64,000 nt of DNA from Molossus alvarezi (GCA_037176705.1 JBAWUJ010000040.1:1674001-1738000), one strand, 5' to 3'; shown: positions 20,101-34,331, counted from the stretch's first letter. The notes: generated from the letters alone by a model not told the origin. Numbers and translations: made by a program.

Positions 20101-22887
20101 CCTCCCTCGCACACAGACACACACGGGCCTCCACACCTCCCTCGCTCCCTCCCCCCCTCCCCCCCTTGGCCTCTGGCCAAATACAAATACAGAATCAGTC
20201 AATAAAACATTTCAATATCGCCGTGCTCTCGTCCTGTTCACGGGCTTTGCGTCAGTCTGCGGCGGCGGCGGCCCGGGCAGAGACCCTGAGAGGGCCGAGG
20301 AGATCTCCCCCTCCCTTTCGACCTGGAGAATGTTCAGTGGGCTGGCGAGGGAAGAGCGGCTGCCAGCCGCCGAGCCGGCCCGCGCGGTTTGTTTCTCACG
20401 GAAGGCTTCCGGGCCCGTGAGGAGGGAGACGATCTGGTGGGAGACCTAAGAGTGTAGTGAGACATCAGGAGGGATACCTCGACTGGGAACATCCTCCCTG
20501 AGGAGCAAGGGTTTCCCTTCCCACCCCGGGCCCCCACCCAGCTCAGGATCCCAGTACCAGGAAGAGACGTCCCCATCCCTTGTGGCTGTGCAAACCACCG
20601 GGGATCGAGGTCCAGGCTGAGGCTGCCGGGGTCCCAGGCAGTTCCTTTGAAAGGGCCTGCCCACGCACGGAGCTCCGGGGACCCTCTTTCTGCGGGCTGC
20701 AGAGTGGGGGTGGGTGGCAGGGAGGGACAGCGGCAGCTTGAAAGGCACCAGAGACATCCCTGGGAAGAACTGAGTCAGTCCTTTGGCATTGGGGTGAGAG
20801 CTGGAGGGGCAGCTTTGTCCCAGGCACACGTGCTGGTGGAGGCTGCTGTTCCATGGGTGAGCCCTTCCCTGGCGGGGCAGGCAGCCCGGTGGGCGGGCGC
20901 GCACCGTCCCTGGGACTCTGGTGACCTAGCACCCGCTGTCTGGGCCACCCTGGTGATTGCCTGAGGCCCCGCCCCACGGCACATTCAGGCCCACCCAAGC
21001 GGTGTCCATTGATTTTTCCCTAGGATTGGCCTGTCTTGGCTCCCGCTTCACGAGGTCCTAAATTCTCTGAAACCAACAACACCTGGCCTCAGCGAGCCCC
21101 ATACCTCCTCTGGCTCACTGGCCCCAGGCCTGGCAGTAGTAGCAGCCAGCGTTGGGCCCCAGCTTGACATTGCCTAGGCACCTCCAAGACCAGCACAGAA
21201 GGCAGCCATGTGTAGATCGCTTTGTAGCTTATGTCTGGTGGCCCCGGGGAGAACACACAGGGGCAGTGGCTGACCTCGCCCCGGAGCCAGCCTAGAAGAG
21301 TTGGCCTTTCCTTTGCTCCTTTTCCTTTCAGAATATTACAATGGCATCCTCAGTACCTGGAGGTGGGTCTTTGTGCTTCTTTCTCAATAGGCTGTACGTA
21401 TGTGTTCTTTTTCTTGCTTCTCTCTTTCCTCCCTCCCTCCCTCCCTCTCTGGCTAGAGCCCTTTGGGGCTCAGGGCAAGACTGAGGAAGTTGTACAGAGA
21501 GCTCCCACATGCCCACGGCCCTGTAGTCCCTGCTCTTTCTTCCCCAAGTCACACACGGGCAGGCACGCAGGCACCCAATGCGTGAATTTTCTGAGGCCCA
21601 GAGGCCTGCTGCAGAACTTAGGATGAAAACCCTACCCTGCTCTTTTCCAGAAAGACAGGCATGGGCCTAAGCAAGGTGGCCTGGCCTGGGCTGGGCCTGG
21701 GGAGTGGGGGTGGGGTTAGGGGGTGGGAAGGGAAGGCCAGGGCCACTTATTCCAAGGGAACAGCAATGGCTTGATTCAAATGCAGAGAGCCTGGGACTTT
21801 GCCTGAGGCTTCTACAACTCCCCCACACTTAGGCCACTGATTCCAAGCTGCAGGAAGGGAGCAGGGTCAGTCTGGAGCTGAAAGAGTTCGCCTCCATGTG
21901 CCAAAGCCGAAAACTGCCCTCCACCCTCTGAGAAAGGGCAGGGTGTGGGTGGGGGTGAGGTGGCGGTTGGGTGGTGGTGGTGGTGGTGGTGAGCGGTGGC
22001 GGTTTAGGGGTGCAAGTGCAGGGCATCCAAGGAGAAGTTAAAGAGTCCATCTCGGCGTCATAGATTCCCCAGGCCAAACGCCGGTGTGGAGTGATGAGGG
22101 TCCAGGGAGGCCTGGTAGGGGATGAATGGACTCAGTAACCCTGTGTCTCGGTAACAACAAGCACACTCGTACTGAAACACTGTGCTCCAGCTGACGATTT
22201 TGGTAACTCACCTTTAGGTACCCTTCACATGGATGGATGGAGAGATGGTTGGGTGGGTGGGTGGATGGATGGATGGTGAGCACTGAACTGGACAGACAGG
22301 ACACACCGATCCTCCCTCCGACCACCGATTTCCAAGGGTAGGTCCGGGCCTAGGACATGGGCAACCCCCCATCAAGTGAATTTAGTTAACACCTTTGTAA
22401 TTTGGACCATCAGTGAGTTTAGTGTAGGTCTCTGGGTCTGTGAGGCCACTACACAGGCCTCCCCTGAGCTCGCCTGTGTTCCTATGTGTATGTGGCCCCT
22501 GCTACGCGCACACGCGCGCACACACACGGTACTCTCCTCCGGAGAGCCCTGACTCCTAAGTCGTGATCCAGGGGTTGTTTGAAACATCACCCCAAAGGAG
22601 TGGACCCCAGGAGGGGGATGTGAACATATGTCCTAGATGCCAGTGAACTGTGTGTTCTTAAAAGGGTTCAGATCTGAGGTCGTAGGTGATGTTTATATTT
22701 ACTACCCTGCAATGAGAACCTAGAAACAAGTCAGGACATCAAAAATCCCTCTCTTTGAAAGTCAGGGAGTTCCTACATGTGTCAGAGAGGGTCCCCTATT
22801 TGTCTCCTGGCCTTCCACAGAATTCACCCCAGGACCTGAGGTGTAATCTTTGAGTCTGATGAGTTTTTTGAGTCATTCTTTGTTGTT
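17164..22887. repeat. Macrosatellite unit 4 (5724 bp)
   Basis: Complete monomer with seven GCTGGT copies, indistinguishable from unit 3 at the positions compared. It is the last copy to carry the longer GCGGCC run and the CCTACATG allele, so the boundary between the two sequence blocks lies between this unit and the GC boxes of unit 5. Confidence 0.97.
18288..20422. promoter_or_regulatory. CpG-rich island-like block, unit 4
   Basis: No difference from the unit 3 island was found, including the CT tract and the CpG near 20318. Confidence 0.72.
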
Positions 22888-25800
22888 GCTGGTGCTGGTG
22901 CTGGTGCTGGTGCTGGTGCTGGTGCTGGTGCGGGTCCTGGTGTTGGTGGTGCTTCTGCTGCAGCTGCTGCTGCCGCTGCTGCCGCTGCTGGTGCTGCTGC
23001 TGCTGCTGGTGCTGGTTCTTCAGTTAATCCTCACCCGAGGGTATTTCCTTGATTTGCAGTTGGACACTGAAATGGCAGGATAATTCTGGGAGAAGAGGAA
23101 CGGAGAAACCGAGGCAGGAAAGTTAAACAGAGCCAAAGAGCTTTGCGGGACGTGTTTAGCAGGGCCTTGTCTTGAGAACCAGGCCAACAGACTCTATTTG
23201 TCACAGAAGTGTGCAGCAGAGGAGGGGGCACGGAAGGGGAGAGGGGGAGAATTCAGACACCACTCATCCTGAAGTTGTTGGGACAGCAGGGAGGGAGGGA
23301 GGGAGAGAGGAAGGAGGAAAGAAGAGTGTAAAGGAATGGACCAAGCAACCAAGCAACCAAGCGACAAAAGAGGCAGGTCCTTCCCAGGAATAGACCAAAG
23401 AAAAGGGGAGACTTTTGGAGTCCAACTGCACCAGGAATATCTAGGCGAGGAACTCAAACACAAAAACTTCCAGACAGAAGGGGATGTGAGGCAGAAAAGG
23501 CTCTTTAGATGAGCTGACAGCCTGCCTGTGCTTCCTAGGCCAGACGCGTAGGTGGGCTCGCTCCGTTTCCGTAATAAATGTGCATGAGTTCAGGTTGTGC
23601 TCCATTCACTTGCACTCACGTTGCAATAAATTCACGGAGCGAGCGGAAAGCAGATGTTATGTGCAGTGTCTCCTCCACCTCCTTCCCCATGAGAACACAA
23701 AGATCCAGTCTGGGGACAGCCCTCTGCCGGTGATTCAGGGGATCGTCCAGTCACACCTCTCTGGTGTCTGTGAGCGGCGGTGCAGGTCCCATTTTCATCA
23801 CAGGCGGCCTTTGAGAGGGAGTGGGAGGGGGGCAGGGGGTATGGTCAAGTGGGAGGGCAGGAGGGAGCGGGAAGAGGGAACTCTGCAACACCTCATGAGT
23901 TTATTCTCTTTGGCTTTCCCCACACACTCACTGCTTCAAGAAGCAATGTGGAGTCACACCAAGATTCCCCACGGGAGAACAGGAAGGAGGGGTTGACGGC
24001 AGGCAAGTTTCCTTAGTAGGCCTCCTCCTCGCCCAGCCGCACCACTTGCCCTTGGCAGAGATTCCAGCGCCAGGCAAGGGGAGGAGTGGGGGCGAAAGCT
24101 TCACAGTGCCCAAAGGGTAGGGCCCCCGGCCCATGGGAAGCTGGAGGCAGGCGGGCCGAGCAGTAGAGGGGTGTCCCGTGGAACACATCTGCCGCTTTTC
24201 CATCGGACTGGAGCTTGGTGGGTTGTCGGGGCGGCGGCCCAAACACACGGGTGGAGGGGGGCGCTCGCCTAGGGCGGGACTTTTGGGGGGGTTGCCCCGC
24301 CGGTTCGGGGCCCGCCGCCACAGGAGTGGTTCGCGGTGTCCTGCCAGGAATCCCTCCGTCACCCTCTTCAGTCCACCAAACCCCCTTTTTGTCTGGGAGA
24401 AGTGGACATGTGTAAAGAGGAGAAGCAAACGGACGACACAGCTCGGAGAGGCCGATTCACGTGGATTTTGTTTCCACGCGACACAGGTGTCAAGAAGTAA
24501 GTGTAAGGGATGAGGCCCCCACCTGCATTTCTCAGACCCGTGAAAGTAGAAGTAGTTTTCATGGCAGGTACTGCCGCGTGTCATTTGCCCCTACCCTGCT
24601 CCTACACACCGCCTTCCTTTTCCCCGGGGCGCAGGTGTGCTGCTAATTGCCACCATTCAGGGCGGCCGCGGCCCCGCCCCCTTCGCCCCGCCCCCGTCCT
24701 GACGGCCCATCCCCCTGTGCGCCGACCCGGCCAGCTGTCAACCTCCTCTGTGCGGAGCTTATCACAGCCGCCACCGGGCAGGTGCTGCGCGATTGCCACA
24801 CGTCACAGTGAGGCCAGCCGGATCGCATCGCATCACATCGCATCGCATCGCATCCTGACTAACGGGGCCACGGAGACGCGTGGCCCAGCGCTCGGGAGCC
24901 CGGGCTCGTGGTCGATTCACGGCAGCGGGAGGGTGCTTGGGACACTTGTCTTCTCTCCTCTGTTCTCTGCTTCTCTCTCTCTCTCTCTCGCTCGCTCTCT
25001 CTCTCTGTGTCTCTCTCTCCCGCCCCGCCCCCGTCTCCCTCTCCTCCTCTCTCTCACCCCCCTAGTCTCATAGAGCTCTCCTGTCTTGCAGGACAGGGAA
25101 TTTCGCGGAGTCGTGGAAGGGACTGCTCCCCTAGGCCCCTCCTGTGCCGAGGAAGGTCAGGCGGGCAAGCGGATCCCCGGGCGGATTTGGGGATTTCCTC
25201 GGAGCGAGGAGGCAGCTTCTCTGTGCGATCTCGGTTCCGGCGGAGGACACCTGCTGCGGGCAGCGAAGCCGGACCCCGGTGGCCTGGGGTTTGGGCCGGC
25301 GCCGCCGGTACGTCAACCATCCACAGGAGTGGAAACGGTCCTGGTGCACACTGCAACTGTTTTCAGAGAGGTAGGGACTGTCGTGTCTTAGGTCAAATAA
25401 GTACTTTTGAAACATAAGTCCATCAAATCAACGTGTTCATAGTTATTGCCTGATCCGCCCGCGCCCGCCCAGCCCCCAGCACACCAGGCCAACCCCAGCC
25501 GGCCTCGCCCCCCCCACCCTGACACACACACACACGCACCCCCACGGACACGCACACCGCCCCGCCCCCCCACACACACACTGACACAGCAGCGCCCAGT
25601 CACGGCCCGTTAGAGATCCGGTCCACTGGTGGACCCGGTCGCTGTCCGTTGCAGCGGCCAAGTCCGGTGCCGGGCAACCTGTCTCTCCGGTCGCCCAGGC
25701 AACCGGCGCGGTCTCGCGTCCCCCGCAAGTCGTCCTCGCTCGTTCGGTGCCTCGATCGCGTGACCGCGGTTCTGCGGGCAGACCCGGAAGCGGGCCGGAG

Positions 25801-28615
25801 AGAGGCACACACGCACAGACACTCCCTCCCTCCCTCGCACACAGACACACACGGGCCTCCACACCTCCCTCGCTCCCTCCCCCCCTCCCCCCCTTGGCCT
25901 CTGGCCAAATACAAATACAGAATCAGTCAATAAAACATTTCAATATCGCCGTGCTCTCGTCCTGTTCACGGGCTTTGCGTCAGTCTGCGGCGGCGGCGGC
26001 CCGGGCAGAGACCCTGAGAGGGCCGAGGAGATCTCCCCCTCCCTTTTGACCTGGAGAATGTTCAGTGGGCTGGCGAGGGAAGAGCGGCTGCCAGCCGCCG
26101 AGCCGGCCCGCGCGGTTTGTTTCTCACGGAAGGCTTCCGGGCCCGTGAGGAGGGAGACGATCTGGTGGGAGACCTAAGAGTGTAGTGAGACATCAGGAGG
26201 GATACCTCGACTGGGAACATCCTCCCTGAGGAGCAAGGGTTTCCCTTCCCACCCCGGGCCCCCACCCAGCTCAGGATCCCAGTACCAGGAAGAGACGTCC
26301 CCATCCCTTGTGGCTGTGCAAACCACCGGGGATCGAGGTCCAGGCTGAGGCTGCCGGGGTCCCAGGCAGTTCCTTTGAAAGGGCCTGCCCACGCACGGAG
26401 CTCCGGGGACCCTCTTTCTGCGGGCTGCAGAGTGGGGGTGGGTGGCAGGGAGGGACAGCGGCAGCTTGAAAGGCACCAGAGACATCCCTGGGAAGAACTG
26501 AGTCAGTCCTTTGGCATTGGGGTGAGAGCTGGAGGGGCAGCTTTGTCCCAGGCACACGTGCTGGTGGAGGCTGCTGTTCCATGGGTGAGCCCTTCCCTGG
26601 CGGGGCAGGCAGCCCGGTGGGCGGGCGCGCACCGTCCCTGGGACTCTGGTGACCTAGCACCCACTGTCTGGGCCACCCTGGTGATTGCCTGAGGCCCCGC
26701 CCCACGGAACATTCAGGCCCACCCAAGCGGTGTCCATTGATTTTTCCCTAGGATTGGCCTGTCTTGGCTCCCGCTTCACGAGGTCCTAAATTCTCTGAAA
26801 CCAACAACACCTGGCCTCAGCGAGCCCCATACCTCCTCTGGCTCACTGGCCCCAGGCCTGGCAGTAGTAGCAGCCAGCGTTGGGCCCCACCTTGACATTG
26901 CCTAGGCACCTCCAAGACCAGCACAGAAGGCAGCCATGTGTAGATCGCTTTGTAGCTTATGTCTGGTGGCCCCGGGGAGAACACACAGGGGCAGTGGCTG
27001 ACCTCGCCCCGGAGCCAGCCTAGAAGAGTTGGCCTTTCCTTTGCTCCTTTTCCCTTCAGAATATTACAATGGCATCCTCAGTACCTGGAGGTGGGTCTTT
27101 GTGCTTCTTTCTCAATAGGCTGTACGTATGTGTTCTTTTTCTTGCTTCTCTCTTTCCTCCCTCCCTCCCTCCCTCTCTGGCTAGAGCCCTTTGGGGCTCA
27201 GGGCAAGACTGAGGAAGTTGTACAGAGAGCTCCCACATGCCCACGGCCCTGTAGTCCCTGCTCTTTCTTCCCCAAGTCACACACGGGCAGGCACGCAGGC
27301 ACCCAATGCGTGAATTTTCTGAGGCCCAGAGGCCTGCTGCAGAACTTAGGATGAAAACCCTACCCTGCTCTTTTCCAGAAAGACAGGCATGGGCCTAAGC
27401 AAGGTGGCCTGGCCTGGGCTGGGCCTGGGGAGTGGGGGTGGGGTTAGGGGGTGGGAAGGGAAGGCCAGGGCCACTTATTCCAAGGGAACAGCAATGGCTT
27501 GATTCAAATGCAGAGAGCCTGGGACTTTGCCTGAGGCTTCTACAACTCCCCCACACTTAGGCCACTGATTCCAAGCTGCAGGAAGGGAGCAGGGTCAGTC
27601 TGGAGCTGAAAGAGTTCGCCTCCATGTGCCAAAGCCGAAAACTGCCCTCCACCCTCTGAGAAAGGGCAGGGTGTGGGTGGGGGTGAGGTGGCGGTTGGGT
27701 GGTGGTGGTGGTGGTGGTGAGCGGTGGCGGTTTAGGGGTGCAAGTGCAGGGCATCCAAGGAGAAGTTAAAGAGTCCATCTCGGCGTCATAGATTCCCCAG
27801 GCCAAACGCCGGTGTGGAGTGATGAGGGTCCAGGCAGGCCTGGTAGGGGATGAATGGACTCAGTAACCCTGTGTCTCGGGAACAACAAGCACACTCGTAC
27901 TGAAACACTGTGCTCCAGCTGACGATTTTGGTAACTCACCTTTAGGTACCCTTCACATGGATGGATGGAGAGATGGTTGGGTGGGTGGGTGGATGGATGG
28001 ATGGTGAGCACTGAACTGGACAGACAGGACACACCGATCCTCCCTCCGACCACCGATTTCCAAGGGTAGGTCCGGGCCTAGGACATGGGCAACCCCCCAT
28101 CAAGTGAATTTAGTTAACACCTTTGTAATTTGGACCATCAGTGAGTTTAGTGTAGGTCTCTGGGTCTGTGAGGCCACTACACAGGCCTCCCCTGAGCTCG
28201 CCTGTGTTCCTATGTGTATGTGGCCCCTGCTACGCGCACACGCGCGCACACACACGGTACTCTCCTCCGGAGAGCCCTGACTCCTAAGTCGTGATCCAGG
28301 GGTTGTTTGAAACATCACCCCAAAGGAGTGGACCCCAGGAGGGGGATGTGAACATATGTCCTAGATGCCAGTGAACTGTGTGTTCTTAAAAGGGTTCAGA
28401 TCTGAGGTCGTAGGTGATGTTTATATTTACTACCCTGCAATGAGAACCTAGAAACAAGTCAGGACATCAAAAATCCCTCTCTTTGAAAGTCAGGGAGTTC
28501 CTGCATGTGTCAGAGAGGGTCCCCTATTTGTCTCCTGGCCTTCCACAGAATTCACCCCAGGACCTGAGGTGTAATCTTTGAGTCTGATGAGTTTTTTGAG
28601 TCATTCTTTGTTGTT
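22888..28615. repeat. Macrosatellite unit 5 (5728 bp), block-boundary copy
   Basis: Complete monomer with seven GCTGGT copies and the longest unit in the window. It has a private 6-base duplication (AGTAGA within 24545-24556), lacks one GCGGCC hexamer and has a CT tract 4 bases longer than units 1-4. Private substitutions are A at 26708, C at 27835 and G at 27880. It shares C at 26890 and C at 27054 only with unit 11. From here on, the CCTGCATG allele replaces CCTACATG. Confidence 0.97.
24012..26150. promoter_or_regulatory. CpG-rich island-like block, unit 5
   Basis: First island with the short GCGGCC run (24660-24672 region). It contains the private AGTAGA duplication at 24545-24556 about 110 bases upstream of the GC boxes, and a CT tract 4 bases longer than in unit 4. 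Confidence 0.72.
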
Positions 28616-31600
28616 GCTGGTGCTGGTGCTGGTGCTGGTGCTGGTGCTGGTGCTGGTGCGGGTCCTGGTGTTGGTGGTGCTTCTGCTGCAGCTGCTGCTG
28701 CCGCTGCTGCCGCTGCTGGTGCTGCTGCTGCTGCTGGTGCTGGTTCTTCAGTTAATCCTCACCCGAGGGTATTTCCTTGATTTGCAGTTGGACACTGAAA
28801 TGGCAGGATAATTCTGGGAGAAGAGGAACGGAGAAACCGAGGCAGGAAAGTTAAACAGAGCCAAAGAGCTTTGCGGGACGTGTTTAGCAGGGCCTTGTCT
28901 TGAGAACCAGGCCAACAGACTCTATTTGTCACAGAAGTGTGCAGCAGAGGAGGGGGCACGGAAGGGGAGAGGGGGAGAATTCAGACACCACTCATCCTGA
29001 AGTTGTTGGGACAGCAGGGAGGGAGGGAGGGAGAGAGGAAGGAGGAAAGAAGAGTGTAAAGGAATGGACCAAGCAACCAAGCAACCAAGCGACAAAAGAG
29101 GCAGGTCCTTCCCAGGAATAGACCAAAGAAAAGGGGAGACTTTTGGAGTCCAACTGCACCAGGAATATCTAGGCGAGGAACTCAAACACAAAAACTTCCA
29201 GACAGAAGGGGATGTGAGGCAGAAAAGGCTCTTTAGATGAGCTGACAGCCTGCCTGTGCTTCCTAGGCCAGACGCGTAGGTGGGCTCGCTCCGTTTCCGT
29301 AATAAATGTGCATGAGTTCAGGTTGTGCTCCATTCACTTGCACTCACGTTGCAATAAATTCACGGAGCGAGCGGAAAGCAGATGTTATGTGCAGTGTCTC
29401 CTCCACCTCCTTCCCCATGAGAACACAAAGATCCAGTCTGGGGACAGCCCTCTGCCGGTGATTCAGGGGATCGTCCAGTCACACCTCTCTGGTGTCTGTG
29501 AGCGGCGGTGCAGGTCCCATTTTCATCACAGGCGGCCTTTGAGAGGGAGTGGGAGGGGGGCAGGGGGTATGGTCAAGTGGGAGGGCAGGAGGGAGCGGGA
29601 AGAGGGAACTCTGCAACACCTCATGAGTTTATTCTCTTTGGCTTTCCCCACACACTCACTGCTTCAAGAAGCAATGTGGAGTCACACCAAGATTCCCCAC
29701 GGGAGAACAGGAAGGAGGGGTTGACGGCAGGCAAGTTTCCTTAGTAGGCCTCCTCCTCGCCCAGCCGCACCACTTGCCCTTGGCAGAGATTCCAGCGCCA
29801 GGCAAGGGGAGGAGTGGGGGCGAAAGCTTCACAGTGCCCAAAGGGTAGGGCCCCCGGCCCATGGGAAGCTGGAGGCAGGCGGGCCGAGCAGTAGAGGGGT
29901 GTCCCGTGGAACACATCTGCCGCTTTTCCATCGGACTGGAGCTTGGTGGGTTGTCGGGGCGGCGGCCCAAACACACGGGTGGAGGGGGGCGCTCGCCTAG
30001 GGCGGGACTTTTGGGGGGGTTGCCCCGCCGGTTCGGGGCCCGCCGCCACAGGAGTGGTTCGCGGTGTCCTGCCAGGAATCCCTCCGTCACCCTCTTCAGT
30101 CCACCAAACCCCCTTTTTGTCTGGGAAAAGTGGACATGTGTAAAGAGGAGAAGCAAACGGACGACACAGCTCGGAGAGGCCGATTCACGTGGATTTTGTT
30201 TCCACGCGACACAGGTGTCAAGAAGTAAGTGTAAGGGATGAGGCCCCCACCTGCATTTCTCAGACCCGTGAAAGTAGTTTTCATGGCAGGTACTGCCGCG
30301 TGTCATTTGCCCCTACCCTGCTCCTACACACCGCCTTCCTTTTCCCCGGGGCGCAGGTGTGCTGCTAATTGCCACCATTCAGGGCGGCCGCGGCCCCGCC
30401 CCCTTCGCCCCGCCCCCGTCCTGACGGCCCATCCCCCTGTGCGCCGACCCGGCCAGCTGTCAACCTCCTCTGTGCGGAGCTTATCACAGCCGCCACCGGG
30501 CAGGTGCTGCGCGATTGCCACACGTCACAGTGAGGCCAGCCGGATCGCATCGCATCACATCGCATCGCATCGCATCCTGACTAACGGGGCCACGGAGACG
30601 CGTGGCCCAGCGCTCGGGAGCCCGGGCTCGTGGTCGATTCACGGCAGCGGGAGGGTGCTTGGGACACTTGTCTTCTCTCCTCTGTTCTCTGCTTCTCTCT
30701 CTCTCGCTCGCTCTCTCTCTCTGTGTCTCTCTCTCCCGCCCCGCCCCCGTCTCCCTCTCCTCCTCTCTCTCACCCCCCTAGTCTCATAGAGCTCTCCTGT
30801 CTTGCAGGACAGGGAATTTCGCGGAGTCGTGGAAGGGACTGCTCCCCTAGGCCCCTCCTGTGCCGAGGAAGGTCAGGCGGGCAAGCGGATCCCCGGGCGG
30901 ATTTGGGGATTTCCTCGGAGCGAGGAGGCAGCTTCTCTGTGCGATCTCGGTTCCGGCGGAGGACACCTGCTGCGGGCAGCGAAGCCGGACCCCGGTGGCC
31001 TGGGGTTTGGGCCGGCGCCGCCGGTACGTCAACCATCCACAGGAGTGGAAACGGTCCTGGTGCACACTGCAACTGTTTTCAGAGAGGTAGGGACTGTCGT
31101 GTCTTAGGTCAAATAAGTACTTTTGAAACATAAGTCCATCAAATCAACGTGTTCATAGTTATTGCCTGATCCGCCCGCGCCCGCCCAGCCCCCAGCACAC
31201 CAGGCCAACCCCAGCCGGCCTCGCCCCCCCCACCCTGACACACACACACACGCACCCCCACGGACACGCACACCGCCCCGCCCCCCCACACACACACTGA
31301 CACAGCAGCGCCCAGTCACGGCCCGTTAGAGATCCGGTCCACTGGTGGACCCGGTCGCTGTCCGTTGCAGCGGCCAAGTCCGGTGCCGGGCAACCTGTCT
31401 CTCCGGTCGCCCAGGCAACCGGCGCGGTCTCGCGTCCCCCGCAAGTCGTCCTCGCTCGTTCGGTGCCTCGATCGCGTGACCGCGGTTCTGCGGGCAGACC
31501 CGGAAGCGGGCCGGAGAGAGGCACACACGCACAGACACTCCCTCCCTCCCTCGCACACAGACACACACGGGCCTCCACACCTCCCTCGCTCCCTCCCCCC

Positions 31601-34331
31601 CTCCCCCCCTTGGCCTCTGGCCAAATACAAATACAGAATCAGTCAATAAAACATTTCAATATCGCCGTGCTCTCGTCCTGTTCACGGGCTTTGCGTCAGT
31701 CTGCGGCGGCGGCGGCCCGGGCAGAGACCCTGAGAGGGCCGAGGAGATCTCCCCCTCCCTTTTGACCTGGAGAATGTTCAGTGGGCTGGCGAGGGAAGAG
31801 CGGCTGCCAGCCGCCGAGCCGGCCCGCGCGGTTTGTTTCTCACGGAAGGCTTCCGGGCCCGTGAGGAGGGAGACGATCTGGTGGGAGACCTAAGAGTGTA
31901 GTGAGACATCAGGAGGGATACCTCGACTGGGAACATCCTCCCTGAGGAGCAAGGGTTTCCCTTCCCACCCCGGGCCCCCACCCAGCTCAGGATCCCAGTA
32001 CCAGGAAGAGACGTCCCCATCCCTTGTGGCTGTGCAAACCACCGGGGATCGAGGTCCAGGCTGAGGCTGCCGGGGTCCCAGGCAGTTCCTTTGAAAGGGC
32101 CTGCCCACGCACGGAGCTCCGGGGACCCTCTTTCTGCGGGCTGCAGAGTGGGGGTGGGTGGCAGGGAGGGACAGCGGCAGCTTGAAAGGCACCAGAGACA
32201 TCCCTGGGAAGAACTGAGTCAGTCCTTTGGCATTGGGGTGAGAGCTGGAGGGGCAGCTTTGTCCCAGGCACACGTGCTGGTGGAGGCTGCTGTTCCATGG
32301 GTGAGCCCTTCCCTGGCGGGGCAGGCAGCCCGGTGGGCGGGCGCGCACCGTCCCTGGGACTCTGGTGACCTAGCACCCACTGTCTGGGCCACCCTGGTGA
32401 TTGCCTGAGGCCCCGCCCCACGGCACATTCAGGCCCACCCAAGCGGTGTCCATTGATTTTTCCCTAGGATTGGCCTGTCTTGGCTCCCGCTTCACGAGGT
32501 CCTAAATTCTCTGAAACCAACAACACCTGGCCTCAGCGAGCCCCATACCTCCTCTGGCTCACTGGCCCCAGGCCTGGCAGTAGTAGCAGCCAGCGTTGGG
32601 CCCCAGCTTGACATTGCCTAGGCACCTCCAAGACCAGCACAGAAGGCAGCCATGTGTAGATCGCTTTGTAGCTTATGTCTGGTGGCCCCGGGGAGAACAC
32701 ACAGGGGCAGTGGCTGACCTCGCCCCGGAGCCAGCCTAGAAGAGTTGGCCTTTCCTTTGCTCCTTTTCCTTTCAGAATATTACAATGGCATCCTCAGTAC
32801 CTGGAGGTGGGTCTTTGTGCTTCTTTCTCAATAGGCTGTACGTATGTGTTCTTTTTCTTGCTTCTCTCTTTCCTCCCTCCCTCCCTCCCTCTCTGGCTAG
32901 AGCCCTTTGGGGCTCAGGGCAAGACTGAGGAAGTTGTACAGAGAGCTCCCACATGCCCACGGCCCTGTAGTCCCTGCTCTTTCTTCCCCAAGTCACACAC
33001 GGGCAGGCACGCAGGCACCCAATGCGTGAATTTTCTGAGGCCCAGAGGCCTGCTGCAGAACTTAGGATGAAAACCCTACCCTGCTCTTTTCCAGAAAGAC
33101 AGGCATGGGCCTAAGCAAGGTGGCCTGGCCTGGGCTGGGCCTGGGGAGTGGGGGTGGGGTTAGGGGGTGGGAAGGGAAGGCCAGGGCCACTTATTCCAAG
33201 GGAACAGCAATGGCTTGATTCAAATGCAGAGAGCCTGGGACTTTGCCTGAGGCTTCTACAACTCCCCCACACTTAGGCCACTGATTCCAAGCTGCAGGAA
33301 GGGAGCAGGGTCAGTCTGGAGCTGAAAGAGTTCGCCTCCATGTGCCAAAGCCGAAAACTGCCCTCCACCCTCTGAGAAAGGGCAGGGTGTGGGTGGGGGT
33401 GAGGTGGCGGTTGGGTGGTGGTGGTGGTGGTGGTGAGCGGTGGCGGTTTAGGGGTGCAAGTGCAGGGCATCCAAGGAGAAGTTAAAGAGTCCATCTCGGC
33501 GTCATAGATTCCCCAGGCCAAACGCCGGTGTGGAGTGATGAGGGTCCAGGGAGGCCTGGTAGGGGATGAATGGACTCAGTAACCCTGTGTCTCGGTAACA
33601 ACAAGCACACTCGTACTGAAACACTGTGCTCCAGCTGACGATTTTGGTAACTCACCTTTAGGTACCCTTCACATGGATGGATGGAGAGATGGTTGGGTGG
33701 GTGGGTGGATGGATGGATGGTGAGCACTGAACTGGACAGACAGGACACACCGATCCTCCCTCCGACCACCGATTTCCAAGGGTAGGTCCGGGCCTAGGAC
33801 ATGGGCAACCCCCCATCAAGTGAATTTAGTTAACACCTTTGTAATTTGGACCATCAGTGAGTTTAGTGTAGGTCTCTGGGTCTGTGAGGCCACTACACAG
33901 GCCTCCCCTGAGCTCGCCTGTGTTCCTATGTGTATGTGGCCCCTGCTACGCGCACACGCGCGCACACACACGGTACTCTCCTCCGGAGAGCCCTGACTCC
34001 TAAGTCGTGATCCAGGGGTTGTTTGAAACATCACCCCAAAGGAGTGGACCCCAGGAGGGGGATGTGAACATATGTCCTAGATGCCAGTGAACTGTGTGTT
34101 CTTAAAAGGGTTCAGATCTGAGGTCGTAGGTGATGTTTATATTTACTACCCTGCAATGAGAACCTAGAAACAAGTCAGGACATCAAAAATCCCTCTCTTT
34201 GAAAGTCAGGGAGTTCCTGCATGTGTCAGAGAGGGTCCCCTATTTGTCTCCTGGCCTTCCACAGAATTCACCCCAGGACCTGAGGTGTCATCTTTGAGTC
34301 TGATGAGTTTTTTGAGTCATTCTTTGTTGTT
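28616..34331. repeat. Macrosatellite unit 6 (5716 bp)
   Basis: Complete monomer with seven GCTGGT copies. The CT tract is 2 bases shorter than in units 1-4 and the short GCGGCC allele is present. It still has A in the CATCGGACTGG context, which changes to G from unit 7 on. Private A at 30127. Its last bases carry GTGTCATC near 34288, shared only with units 7 and 8. Confidence 0.97.
29740..31866. promoter_or_regulatory. CpG-rich island-like block, unit 6
   Basis: Short GCGGCC run and the shortest CT tract class. The only private change is A at 30127, in the GGGAAAAGTGG context upstream of the promoter-like core. Confidence 0.72.
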
